Origin: Rhopalosiphum padi
Taxonomy: Eukaryota > Arthropoda > Insecta > Hemiptera > Aphididae
Reading direction: 5' to 3'
Assembly (NCBI RefSeq): GCF_020882245.1
Contig: NC_083599.1
Location: forward strand, 42,930,748-42,994,747
DNA length: 64,000 nt
Positions 52,163-63,777 of this stretch are shown here, in pieces (the stretch's first letter is position 1; each line of letters opens with the position of its first letter). The translations under genes and the position numbers were made by a program. The notes under the pieces were generated by a model. The model did not search any database. It saw nothing but the letters and a program-made list of their open reading frames with translations, and was not told where the DNA came from.

Positions 52163-53578
52163 AGAGTTACCATTAGTAATTTGCATACACTTCGTTTAAG
52201 CTGATACTTCAATAACACTATAAAACATGCTTTTTTACGATGACAATTTTGACGAATATTAAAAATTCATTTTTTTAACTGTTTATAAAACAAACAATTT
52301 CTCGAGTTAATCTCTTGAAACCTGGACCACTATATTAAGAAAATGATTCTAATTATTTATTATTAACTTGCATACATTTCATTTAAGCAGATACTTCATA
52401 AACACTATAAACATGATTTTATATGATAATTTTGACGAATATTAAATATTTATGTTTTTAACTGCTTATAAAACCCACAATTCTCAAGTTTATCTCTTGA
52501 AACCTGGACCACTATATTAAGAAAATGATTCTAATTTTTTATTATTAACTTGCATACATTTCATTTAAGCAGATACTTCATAAACACTATAAACATGATT
52601 TTATATGATAATTTTGACGAATATTAAATATTTATGTTTTTAACTGCTTATAAAACCCACAATTCTCAAGTTAATCTCTTGAAACCTACACCACTATATT
52701 AAGAAAATGATTCTAATTATTTATTATTAACTTGCATACATTTCATTTAAGCAGATTTTACATAAACACTATAAAACATGATTTTATATGATAAATTTGA
52801 CGAATATTAAATATTTATTTTTTGATCTGCTTATAAAACAAACAATTCTCAAGTTAATCTCTTGAAACCTGGACCAAAATATTAAGAAAATGATTCTAAT
52901 TTGTTATAATTAACTTGCATACATCTCATTTAAGCAGATACTTCATTAAAACTTTAAAACATGATTTTATATGATAATCTTGACGAATATTAAATATTTA
53001 TTTTTTGATCTGCTTATAAAACAAACAATTCTCAAGATAATCTCTTGAACCCTGGACCACTATATTAAGAAAATGATTCTAATTTATTATTATTAACTTG
53101 CATACATCTCATTTAAGCAGATTTTTCATAAACACTATAAAACATGATTTTATATGATAAATTTGACGAATATTAAATATTTATGTTTTTAACTGCTTAT
53201 AAAACCCACAATTCTCAAGTTAATCTCTTGAAACCTACACCACTATATTAAGAAAATGATTCTAATTATTTATTATTAACTTGCATACATTTCATTTAAG
53301 CAGATACTTTATATACTCTATAATACATTATTTTATATGATAATCTTTACCAATATTAAAAATTCAAATTATTATCTGCTTATAAAACACTCAATTCTTA
53401 AGTTAGTGTCATGTAATCCAGACAATTATATTAAGTAAATGATTCTTATTTACTATTATTAACTTCTATAGATATTATGTTAGCTGATTCTTCATAAACA
53501 CTATAAAACATGTTTTTATATGATAAGTTTGAGAAATATTATGAATTCCTATTTTAATCTGCTTATAAAACAGTCAAT
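52163..53578 (+). repeat. 183-bp module tail of unit 2 (eight modules)
   Basis: Eight TTATAAAAC boxes. It mixes ATGTTTTTAACTGC-type and TTTTTTGATCTGC-type modules, the second type also being dominant in the left array at 43600-46300. Confidence 0.85.
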
Positions 53579-53593
53579 TATTAAATGTATACA

Positions 53594-53810
53594 CCAACAG
53601 AGGGCGTGAGCGTCGCCGTAGTAGGGACGACATCCGTCGGCCGAACCGCCTCAGAAAGAAACTAGATAGTTGTGTGGCGTTCACCGTACTGCTGTGTGTC
53701 GTAACGGGTCGTTGTTTTTACTTAGCTTTTGAGTCTACTCGTTATTTATTAATTAAGATTTTTGATATTATAAACGAATTGTTCATATTTTATGCCCGAA
53801 GTTAACACAA
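53594..53810 (+). promoter_or_regulatory. CpG-rich core and candidate exon 1, unit 3
   Basis: Motif at 53594-53606, ATG at 53792, GTAAGT donor at 53811. No difference from unit 1 was noticed. Confidence 0.55.
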
Positions 53811-54364
53811 GTAAGTTTCTTGACCCTTGACTACTAGATCAAGAAAATGATTCTAATTTATAATTTTTAACTTTCACTTTTTTCATTTTACCTGATATTT
53901 TTACTTCATAAAAACTATAAAATATGATTTTATAAGTCAATTCTGACCAATAATACAACTTAACATTTTTTCGTATTGAAAAGGAGCGATTTTCAGTTGT
54001 TGTACAAATGTATTCTTTAGTTACACTCATAATACATTTGAATTTCTTCTACAAAACATTCTGGTATATTTGTACTATCTTTTATGGCTTATCATAATTA
54101 TTATTTATTATCATCTGTTATACATGTTTTGCAGTTTTACATTCGTATTTGTATTTAAGTTTCAATTGTAAATTCCTTTCATGTATTTTGTATAAAAATG
54201 AAGTTTGTCCGTTAGTTTATGTTTTGATAGTTTCCACTTCTGAATTACTCAGTGTTGTCCACGTACTAGTTGTCATATAAAAATTGTCGTTCTCCTTATG
54301 GTATCTAGTAGTGACATTTTATCATCCAACCATTATACATATTTAACTTACTATTTTTTTTTAG

Positions 54365-54495
54365 ATGGCAGTACACCAGATATACTCAGGACATATTGAG
54401 ACATGAATTACCATTTCTACCACATGGGAAAGTTTCAACATCCTACGTTGAAAATGGACTAGACGATCCTGATAATAATAATAGTTTTATGCAAA
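54365..54495 (+). other. Exon-like cassette A, unit 3
   Basis: The start reads A|TGG CAG TAC, so the conserved frame is open from acceptor to the terminal TGA (about 54513-54515). The TGA of units 1 and 2 is absent. Confidence 0.45.
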
Positions 54496-54810
54496 GTACG
54501 AGTAATGGATATTGAATATAATTGATATTAAATTAATAGTAGTGTAAAAAAAAATCAGTGTCATGAAACCCTGACCATTAGATTGTAAGCAAATGATTCT
54601 AATTTTCCATAATTGACATTCAAATATTACATTTAAGCTGAAACTTCATAAACACAATAAAAAATGATTTAATATTCTGAATGTTGACATGATTTTACAT
54701 GGTAATTTAAACAAATATTACAAAGTCATACTTTGAACTGCTTGTAAAACACTGTATTCTCAAGTTATTCTCCAACCACTATACATATTTAACTGAGTAA
54801 ATTCTTTCAG

Positions 54811-54940
54811 ATTGCGGTACAGCAGATCATTCAAGACATGCTGAGACATGAATTACCATTTCTGCCACATAAGAAAGTTACAACATCCTATGTTGAAAAT
54901 GGACTAGAAGATACTGATAATAATATTGGATTTATGCGAT
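54811..54940 (+). other. Exon-like cassette B, unit 3
   Basis: Open frame 54811-54960. It carries a synonymous CTA to CTG change (Leu in FLPH) shared with units 4 and 5. Confidence 0.5.
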
Positions 54941-55412
54941 GTACGTGTAATGGTAATTAAATGTAACTGATAGCAACATAATTGCAGTATAACAAAAACT
55001 TAGTGTCATGAAATCCAGACCATTAGATTAAGTAAATGATTCTTATTTACCATTACTAACTTTCATATATATCATGTAAGCTGATACTTCATAAATACTA
55101 TAAAACATGTTTTTATATGATTATTTTGACTCGTATTTTAAATTTATATTTTTAACTGCTTATAAAACCTACAATTATCAAGTTAATATCTTGAAACCTG
55201 GACCACTATATTAAGAAAATGATTCTAATTTACCATTGTTAATTTGCATACATTTCATTTAAGCTGTTACTTCATAGACACTATAAAACATGTTTTGTAT
55301 ATGATTATTTTGACTCGTATTTTATATTCATATTTTTAACTGCTTATAAAATACTGAATTCTCAAGTTATTCTTTAACAATTATACATTATTAACTTACT
55401 ACATTTTTTCAG

Positions 55413-55543
55413 ATGGACATGTTTGTCAGATCACTCAAGGCATGCAGAAACATGAATTCACATTTCTACCACTTACGAAGGTATCAACATCCTATGCTGA
55501 AAATGGACTAGAAGATACTGCTAATAATATTGGGTTTATGTAA
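55413..55543 (+). other. Cassette C, candidate terminal coding exon, unit 3
   Basis: The acceptor is TTTTTTCAG. It joins exon 1 (53792-53810) in frame and ends at TAA 55541-55543. No coding difference from unit 2 was noticed. Confidence 0.5.
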
Positions 55544-55621
55544 TGTGCGTGTAATGGTTATTGAATATAATTAACAGTAAATTAATGGCAGTGAAACAAT
55601 TGAGATTTGTTAATAATCTGA

Positions 55622-55627
55622 AATAAA
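55622..55627 (+). terminator. AATAAA polyadenylation signal, unit 3
   Basis: 79 nt after the cassette C stop. Confidence 0.4.
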
Positions 55628-55665
55628 TATTAGTAAACACCTTTGACTTGTAATTTTCATTCTTA

Positions 55666-56718
55666 AGAGTTACCATTAGTAACTTGCATACATTTCGTTT
55701 AAGCTGATACTTCAATAACACTATAAAACATGCTTTTTTACGATGACAATTTTGACGAATATTAAAAATTAATTTTTTTAACTGTTTATAAAACAAACAA
55801 TTTCTCAAGTAAATCTCTTGAAACCTATACCACTATATTAAGAAAATGATTCTAATTATTTATTATTAACTTGCATACATTTCATTTAAGCAGATACTTC
55901 ATAAACACTATAAAACATGATTTTAAATGATAATTTTGACGAATATTAAATATTTATATTTAGAACTGCTTATAAAACAAACAATTCTCAAGTTAATCTC
56001 TTGAAAGCTGGACCACTATATTAAGAAAATGATTCTAATTTGTTATTATTAACTTGCATACATTTCATTTAAGCAGATTTTTCATTAAAAACTATAAAAC
56101 ATGATTTTATATGATAAATTTGACGAATATTAAATATTTATTTTTTGATCTGCTTATAAAACAAACAATTCTCAAGTTAATCTCTTGAAACCTGGACCAA
56201 AATATTAAGAAAATGATTCTAATTTGTTATAATTAACTTGCATACATCTCATTTAAGCAGATACTTCATTAAAACTTTAAAACATGATTTTATATGATAA
56301 TCTTGACGAATATTAAATATTTATTTTTTGATCTGCTTATAAAACAAACAATTCTCAAGATAATCTCTTGAAACCTACACCACTATATTAAGAAAATTAC
56401 TCCAATTTACCATTATTAACTTGCATACATTTCATTTAAGCAGATACTTTATATACTCTATAATACATTATTTTATATGATAATCTTTACCAATATTAAA
56501 AATTCAAATTATTATCTGCTTATAAAACACTCAATTCTTAAGTTAGTGTCATGAAATCCAGACCATTATATTAAGTAAATGATTCTTATTTACTATTATT
56601 AACTTCTATAGATATTATGTTAGCTGATTCTTCATAAACACTATAAAACATGTTTTTATATGATAAGTTTGAGAAATATTATGAATTCCTATTTTAATCT
56701 GCTTATAAAACAGTCAAT
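55666..56718 (+). repeat. 183-bp module tail of unit 3 (six modules)
   Basis: Six TTATAAAAC boxes. One module carries a one-base A insertion (CATTAAAAACTATAAAAC near 56094). Confidence 0.85.
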
Positions 56719-56733
56719 TATTAAATGTATACA

Positions 56734-56950
56734 CCAACAGAGGGCGTGAGCGTCGCCGTAGTAGGGACGACATCCGTCGGCCGAACCGCCTCAGAAAGAA
56801 ACTAGATAGTTGTGTGGCGTTCACCGTACTGCTGTGTGTCGTAACGGGTCGTTGTTTTTACTTAGCTTTTGAGTCTACTCGTTATTTATTAATTAAGATT
56901 TTTGATATTATAAACGAATTGTTCATATTTTATGCCCGAAGTTAACACAA
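56734..56950 (+). promoter_or_regulatory. CpG-rich core and candidate exon 1, unit 4
   Basis: Motif at 56734-56746, ATG at 56932, GTAAGT donor at 56951. No difference from unit 1 was noticed. Confidence 0.55.
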
Positions 56951-57504
56951 GTAAGTTTCTTGACCCTTGACTACTAGATCAAGAAAATGATTCTAATTTA
57001 TAATTTTTAACTTTCACTTTTTTCATTTTACCTGATATTTTTACTTCATAAAAACTATAAAATATGATTTTATAAGTCAATTCTGACCAATAATACAACT
57101 TAAAATTTTTTCGTATTGAAAAGGAGCGATTTTCAGTTGTTGTACAAATGTATTCTTTAGTTACACTCATAATACATTTGAATTTCTTCTACAAAACATT
57201 CTGGTATATTTGTACTATCTTTTATGGCTTATCATAATTATTATTTATTATCATCTGTTATACATGTTTTGCAGTTTTACATTCGTATTTGTATTTAAGT
57301 TTCAATTGTAAATTCCTTTCATGTATTTTGTATAAAAATGAAGTTTGTCCGTTAGTTTATGTTTTGATAGTTTCCACTTCTGAATTACTCAGTGTTGTCC
57401 ACGTACTAGTTGTCATATAAAAATTGTCGTTCTCCTTATGGTATCTAGTAGTGACATTTTATCATCCAACCATTATACATATTTAACTTACTATTTTTTT
57501 TTAG

Positions 57505-57635
57505 ATGGCAGTACACCAGATATACTCAGGACATATTGAGACATGAATTACCATTTCTACCACATGGGAAAGTTTCAACATCCTACGTTGAAAATGGACT
57601 AGACGATCCTGATAATAATAATAGTTTTATGCAAA
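57505..57635 (+). other. Exon-like cassette A, unit 4
   Basis: It matches the unit 3 cassette, including the TGG at the start. The conserved frame is open across the whole cassette. Confidence 0.45.
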
Positions 57636-57950
57636 GTACGAGTAATGGATATTGAATATAATTGATATTAAATTAATAGTAGTGTAAAAAAAAATCAGTG
57701 TCATGAAACCCTGACCATTAGATTGTAAGCAAATGATTCTAATTTTCCATAATTGACATTCAAATATTACATTTAAGCTGAAACTTCATAAACACAATAA
57801 AAAATGATTTAATATTCTGAATGTTGACATGATTTTACATGGTAATTTAAACAAATATTACAAAGTCATACTTTGAACTGCTTGTAAAACACTGTATTCT
57901 CAAGTTATTCTCCAACCACTATACATATTTAACTGAGTAAATTCTTTCAG

Positions 57951-58080
57951 ATTGCGGTACAGCAGATCATTCAAGACATGCTGAGACATGAATTACCATT
58001 TCTGCCACATAAGAAAGTTACAACATCCTATGTTGAAAATGGACTAGAAGATACTGATAATAATATTGGATTTATGCGAT
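57951..58080 (+). other. Exon-like cassette B, unit 4
   Basis: Open frame 57951-58100, matching unit 3, including the synonymous CTG. Confidence 0.5.
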
Positions 58081-58552
58081 GTACGTGTAATGGTAATTAA
58101 ATGTAACTGATAGCAACATAATTGCAGTATAACAAAAACTTAGTGTCATGAAATCCAGACCATTAGATTAAGTAAATGATTCTTATTTACCATTACTAAC
58201 TTTCATATATATCATGTAAGCTGATACTTCATAAATACTATAAAACATGTTTTTATATGATTATTTTGACTCGTATTTTAAATTTATATTTTTAACTGCT
58301 TATAAAACCTACAATTATCAAGTTAATATCTTGAAACCTGGACCACTATATTAAGAAAATGATTCTAATTTACCATTGTTAATTTGCATACATTTCATTT
58401 AAGCTGTTACTTCATAGACACTATAAAACATGTTTTGTATATGATTATTTTGACTCGTATTTTATATTCATATTTTTAACTGCTTATAAAATACTGAATT
58501 CTCAAGTTATTCTTTAACAATTATACATTATTAACTTACTACATTTTTTCAG

Positions 58553-58683
58553 ATGGACATGTTTGTCAGATCACTCAAGGCATGCAGAAACATGAATTCA
58601 CATTTCTACCACTTACGAAGGTATCAACATCCTATGCTGAAAATGGACTAGAAGATACTGCTAATAATATTGGGTTTATGTAA
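58553..58683 (+). other. Cassette C, candidate terminal coding exon, unit 4
   Basis: The acceptor is TTTTTTCAG. It joins exon 1 (56932-56950) in frame and ends at TAA 58681-58683. Confidence 0.5.
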
Positions 58684-58761
58684 TGTGCGTGTAATGGTTA
58701 TTGAATATAATTAACAGTAAATTAATGGCAGTGAAACAATTGAGATTTGTTAATAATCTGA

Positions 58762-58767
58762 AATAAA
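58762..58767 (+). terminator. AATAAA polyadenylation signal, unit 4
   Basis: 79 nt after the cassette C stop. Confidence 0.4.
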
Positions 58768-58805
58768 TATTAGTAAACACCTTTGACTTGTAATTTTCAT
58801 TCTTA

Positions 58806-59857
58806 AGAGTTACCATTAGTAACTTGCATACATTTCGTTTAAGCTGATACTTCAATAACACTATAAAACATGCTTTTTTACGATGACAATTTTGACGAAT
58901 ATTAAAAATTAATTTTTTTAACTGTTTATAAAACAAACAATTTCTCAAGTAAATCTCTTGAAACCTATACCACTATATTAAGAAAATGATTCTAATTATT
59001 TATTATTAACTTGCATACATTTCATTTAAGCAGATACTTCATAAACACTATAAAACATGATTTTAAATGATAATTTTGACGAATATTAAATATTTATATT
59101 TAGAACTGCTTATAAAACAAACAATTCTCAAGTTAATCTCTTGAAAGCTGGACCACTATATTAAGAAAATGATTCAAATTTGTTATTATTAACTTGCATA
59201 CATTTCATTTAAGCAGATTTTTCATTAAAACTATAAAACATGATTTTATATGATAAATTTGACGAATATTAAATATTTATTTTTTGATCTGCTTATAAAA
59301 CAAACAATTCTCAAGTTAATCTCTTGAAACCTGGACCAAAATATTAAGAAAATGATTCTAATTTGTTATAATTAACTTGCATACATCTCATTTAAGCAGA
59401 TACTTCATTAAAACTTTAAAACATGATTTTATATGATAATCTTGACGAATATTAAATATTTATTTTTTGATCTGCTTATAAAACAAACAATTCTCAAGAT
59501 AATCTCTTGAAACCTACACCACTATATTAAGAAAATTACTCCAATTTACCATTATTAACTTGCATACATTTCATTTAAGCAGATACTTTATATACTCTAT
59601 AATACATTATTTTATATGATAATCTTTACCAATATTAAAAATTCAAATTATTATCTGCTTATAAAACACTCAATTCTTAAGTTAGTGTCATGAAATCCAG
59701 ACCATTATATTAAGTAAATGATTCTTATTTACTATTATTAACTTCTATAGATATTATGTTAGCTGATTCTTCATAAACACTATAAAACATGTTTTTATAT
59801 GATAAGTTTGAGAAATATTATGAATTCCTATTTTAATCTGCTTATAAAACAGTCAAT
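58806..59857 (+). repeat. 183-bp module tail of unit 4 (six modules)
   Basis: Same six modules as unit 3 but without the A insertion. GATTCAAATTTG near 59172 is shared with unit 5. Confidence 0.85.
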
Positions 59858-59872
59858 TATTAAATGTATACA

Positions 59873-60089
59873 CCAACAGAGGGCGTGAGCGTCGCCGTAG
59901 TAGGGACGACATCCGTCGGCCGAACCGCCTCAGAAAGAAACTAGATAGTTGTGTGGCGTTCACCGTACTGCTGTGTGTCGTAACGGGTCGTTGTTTTTAC
60001 TTAGCTTTTGAGTCTACTCGTTATTTATTAATTAAGATTTTTGATATTATAAACGAATTGTTCATATTTTATGCCCGAAGTTAACACAA
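59873..60089 (+). promoter_or_regulatory. CpG-rich core and candidate exon 1, unit 5
   Basis: Motif at 59873-59885, ATG at 60071, GTAAGT donor at 60090. No difference from unit 1 was noticed. Confidence 0.55.
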
Positions 60090-60643
60090 GTAAGTTTCTT
60101 GACCCTTGACTACTAGATCAAGAAAATGATTCTAATTTATAATTTTTAACTTTCACTTTTTTCATTTTACCTGATATTTTTACTTCATAAAAACTATAAA
60201 ATATGATTTTATAAGTCAATTCTGACCAATAATACAACTTAAAATTTTTTCGTATTGAAAAGGAGCGATTTTCAGTTGTTGTACAAATGTATTCTTTAGT
60301 TACACTCATAATACATTTGAATTTCTTCTACAAAACATTCTGGTATATTTGTACTATCTTTTATGGCTTATCATAATTATTATTTATTATCATCTGTTAT
60401 ACATGTTTTGCAGTTTTACATTCGTATTTGTATTTAAGTTTCAATTGTAAATTCCTTTCATGTATTTTGTATAAAAATGAAGTTTGTCCGTTAGTTTATG
60501 TTTTGATAGTTTCCACTTCTGAATTACTCAGTGTTGTCCACGTACTAGTTGTCATATAAAAATTGTCGTTCTCCTTATGGTATCTAGTAGTGACATTTTA
60601 TCATCCAACCATTATACATATTTAACTTACTATTTTTTTTTAG

Positions 60644-60774
60644 ATGGCAGTACACCAGATATACTCAGGACATATTGAGACATGAATTACCATTTCTACC
60701 ACATGGGAAAGTTTCAACATCCTACGTTGAAAATGGACTAGACGATCCTGATAATAATAATAGTTTTATGCAAA
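60644..60774 (+). other. Exon-like cassette A, unit 5
   Basis: It matches units 3 and 4, with TGG at the start and an open conserved frame ending at TGA about 60792-60794. Confidence 0.45.
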
Positions 60775-61089
60775 GTACGAGTAATGGATATTGAATATAA
60801 TTGATATTAAATTAATAGTAGTGTAAAAAAAAATCAGTGTCATGAAACCCTGACCATTAGATTGTAAGCAAATGATTCTAATTTTCCATAATTGACATTC
60901 AAATATTACATTTAAGCTGAAACTTCATAAACACAATAAAAAATGATTTAATATTCTGAATGTTGACATGATTTTACATGGTAATTTAAACAAATATTAC
61001 AAAGTCATACTTTGAACTGCTTGTAAAACACTGTATTCTCAAGTTATTCTCCAACCACTATACATATTTAACTGAGTAAATTCTTTCAG

Positions 61090-61219
61090 ATTGCGGTACA
61101 GCAGATCATTCAAGACATGCTGAGACATGAATTACCATTTCTGCCACATAAGAAAGTTACAACATCCTATGTTGAAAATGGACTAGAAGATACTGATAAT
61201 AATATTGGATTTATGCGAT
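61090..61219 (+). other. Exon-like cassette B, unit 5
   Basis: Open frame 61090-61239, matching units 3 and 4. Confidence 0.5.
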
Positions 61220-61691
61220 GTACGTGTAATGGTAATTAAATGTAACTGATAGCAACATAATTGCAGTATAACAAAAACTTAGTGTCATGAAATCCAGACC
61301 ATTAGATTAAGTAAATGATTCTTATTTACCATTACTAACTTTCATATATATCATGTAAGCTGATACTTCATAAATACTATAAAACATGTTTTTATATGAT
61401 TATTTTGACTCGTATTTTAAATTTATATTTTTAACTGCTTATAAAACCTACAATTATCAAGTTAATATCTTGAAACCTGGACCACTATATTAAGAAAATG
61501 ATTCTAATTTACCATTGTTAATTTGCATACATTTCATTTAAGCTGTTACTTCATAGACACTATAAAACATGTTTTGTATATGATTATTTTGACTCGTATT
61601 TTATATTCATATTTTTAACTGCTTATAAAATACTGAATTCTCAAGTTATTCTTTAACAATTATACATTATTAACTTACTACATTTTTTCAG

Positions 61692-61822
61692 ATGGACATG
61701 TTTGTCAGATCACTCAAGGCATGCAGAAACATGAATTCACATTTCTACCACTTACGAAGGTATCAACATCCTATGCTGAAAATGGACTAGAAGATACTGC
61801 TAATAATATTGGGTTTATGTAA
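61692..61822 (+). other. Cassette C, candidate terminal coding exon, unit 5
   Basis: The acceptor is TTTTTTCAG. It joins exon 1 (60071-60089) in frame and ends at TAA 61820-61822. Confidence 0.5.
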
Positions 61823-61900
61823 TGTGCGTGTAATGGTTATTGAATATAATTAACAGTAAATTAATGGCAGTGAAACAATTGAGATTTGTTAATAATCTGA

Positions 61901-61906
61901 AATAAA
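61901..61906 (+). terminator. AATAAA polyadenylation signal, unit 5
   Basis: 79 nt after the cassette C stop. Confidence 0.4.
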
Positions 61907-61944
61907 TATTAGTAAACACCTTTGACTTGTAATTTTCATTCTTA

Positions 61945-63545
61945 AGAGTTACCATTAGTAACTTGCATACATTTCGTTTAAGCTGATACTTCAATAACAC
62001 TATAAAACATGCTTTTTTACGATGACAATTTTGACGAATATTAAAAATTAATTTTTTTAACTGTTTATAAAACAAACAATTTCTCAAGTAAATCTCTTGA
62101 AACCTATACCACTATATTAAGAAAATGATTCTAATTATTTATTATTAACTTGCATACATTTCATTTAAGCAGATACTTCATAAACACTATAAAACATGAT
62201 TTTAAATGATAATTTTGACGAATATTAAATATTTATATTTAGAACTGCTTATAAAACAAACAATTCTCAAGTTAATCTCTTGAAAGCTGGACCACTATAT
62301 TAAGAAAATGATTCAAATTTGTTATTATTAACTTGCATACATTTCATTTAAGCAGATTTTTCATTAAAACTATAAAACATGATTTTATATGATAAATTTG
62401 ACGAATATTAAATATTTATTTTTTGATCTGCTTATAAAACAAACAATTCTCAAGTTAATCTCTTGAAACCTGGACCAAAATATTAAGAAAATGATTCTAA
62501 TTTGTTATAATTAACTTGCATACATCTCATTTAAGCAGATACTTCATTAAAACTTTAAAACATGATTTTATATGATAATCTTGACGAATATTAAATATTT
62601 ATTTTTTGATCTGCTTATAAAACAAACAATTCTCAAGATAATCTCTTGAACCCTGGACCACTATATTAAGAAAATGATTCTAATTTATTATTATTAACTT
62701 GCATACATCTCATTTAAGCAGATTTTTCATAAACACTATAAAACATGATTTTATATGATAAATTTGACGAATATTAAATATTTATTTTTTGATCTGCTTA
62801 TAAAACAAACAATTCTCAAGTTAATCTCTTGAAAGCTGGACCACTATATTAAGAAAATGATTCTAATTTATTATTATTAACTTGCATACATCTCATTTAA
62901 GCAGATTTTACATAAACACTATAAAACATGATTTTATATGATAAATTTGACGAATATTAAATATTTATTTTTTGATCTGCTTATAAAACAAACAATTCTC
63001 AAGTTAATCTCTTGAAACCTGGACCAAAATATTAAGAAAATGATTCTAATTTGTTATAATTAACTTGCATACATCTCATTTAAGCAGATACTTCATTAAA
63101 ACTTTAAAACATGATTTTATATGATAATTTTGACGAATATTAAATATTTATGTTTTTAACTGCTTATAAAACCCACAATTCTCAAGTTAATCTCTTGAAA
63201 CCTACACCACTATATTAAGAAAATTACTCCAATTTACCATTATTAACTTGCATACATTTCATTTAAGCAGATACTTTATATACTCTATAATACATTATTT
63301 TATATGATAATCTTTACCAATATTAAAAATTCAAATTATTATCTGCTTATAAAACACTCAATTCTTAAGTTAGTGTCATGAAATCCAGACCATTATATTA
63401 AGTAAATGATTCTTATTTACTATTATTAACTTCTATAGATATTATGTTAGCTGATTCTTCATAAACACTATAAAACATGTTTTTATATGATAAGTTTGAG
63501 AAATATTATGAATTCCTATTTTAATCTGCTTATAAAACAGTCAAT
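61945..63545 (+). repeat. 183-bp module tail of unit 5 (nine modules)
   Basis: Nine TTATAAAAC boxes. The three extra modules lie about 62640-63190 and are of the TTTTTTGATCTGC and ATGTTTTTAACTGC types. Confidence 0.85.
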
Positions 63546-63560
63546 TATTAAATGTATACA

Positions 63561-63777
63561 CCAACAGAGGGCGTGAGCGTCGCCGTAGTAGGGACGACAT
63601 CCGTCGGCCGAACCGCCTCAGAAAGAAACTAGATAGTTGTGTGGCGTTCACCGTACTGCTGTGTGTCGTAACGGGTCGTTGTTTTTACTTAGCTTTTGAG
63701 TCTACTCGTTATTTATTAATTAAGATTTTTGATATTATAAACGAATTGTTCATATTTTATGCCCGAAGTTAACACAA
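63561..63777 (+). promoter_or_regulatory. CpG-rich core and candidate exon 1, unit 6 (partial unit)
   Basis: Motif at 63561-63573, ATG at 63759, GTAAGT donor at 63778. The rest of this gene copy lies outside the window. Confidence 0.55.

Larger units (their letters stand above)
50091..53593 (+). repeat. Higher-order unit 2 (3503 bp)
   Basis: Same order as unit 1: core and exon 1 (50091-50307), A (50862-50992), B (51308-51437), C (51910-52040), AATAAA (52119). It has one module between B and C and eight in the tail. Relative to units 3-5 it has one more pair of tail modules. Cassette A carries a private change, CAGATCTAC. Confidence 0.9.
53594..56733 (+). repeat. Higher-order unit 3 (3140 bp)
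   Basis: Core and exon 1 53594-53810, A 54365-54495, B 54811-54940, C 55413-55543, AATAAA 55622, one module between B and C and six in the tail. A one-base A insertion near 56094 makes it 3140 rather than 3139 bp. Cassette A begins ATGGCAG here and in units 4 and 5, against ATGACAG in units 1 and 2. Confidence 0.9.
56734..59872 (+). repeat. Higher-order unit 4 (3139 bp)
   Basis: Core and exon 1 56734-56950, A 57505-57635, B 57951-58080, C 58553-58683, AATAAA 58762, six tail modules. It is almost identical to unit 3. From this unit rightwards the intron has AAAATTTTTTCG where units 1-3 have ACATTTTTTCG, a stepwise change shared by neighbours. Confidence 0.9.
59873..63560 (+). repeat. Higher-order unit 5 (3688 bp)
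   Basis: Core and exon 1 59873-60089, A 60644-60774, B 61090-61219, C 61692-61822, AATAAA 61901. The tail has nine modules, three more than unit 4, which fully accounts for the extra ~549 bp. Confidence 0.9.

Noticed and set aside
55536..55808. Minus-strand 90- or 61-codon ORF ending NHYTHIT, present in each unit (48895, 52033, 55536, 58676, 61815)
   Set aside because: It covers the candidate 3' UTR and a 183-bp module in antisense. Its length differs between units because single substitutions move the stop or start, as expected for a chance frame in AT-rich repeats.
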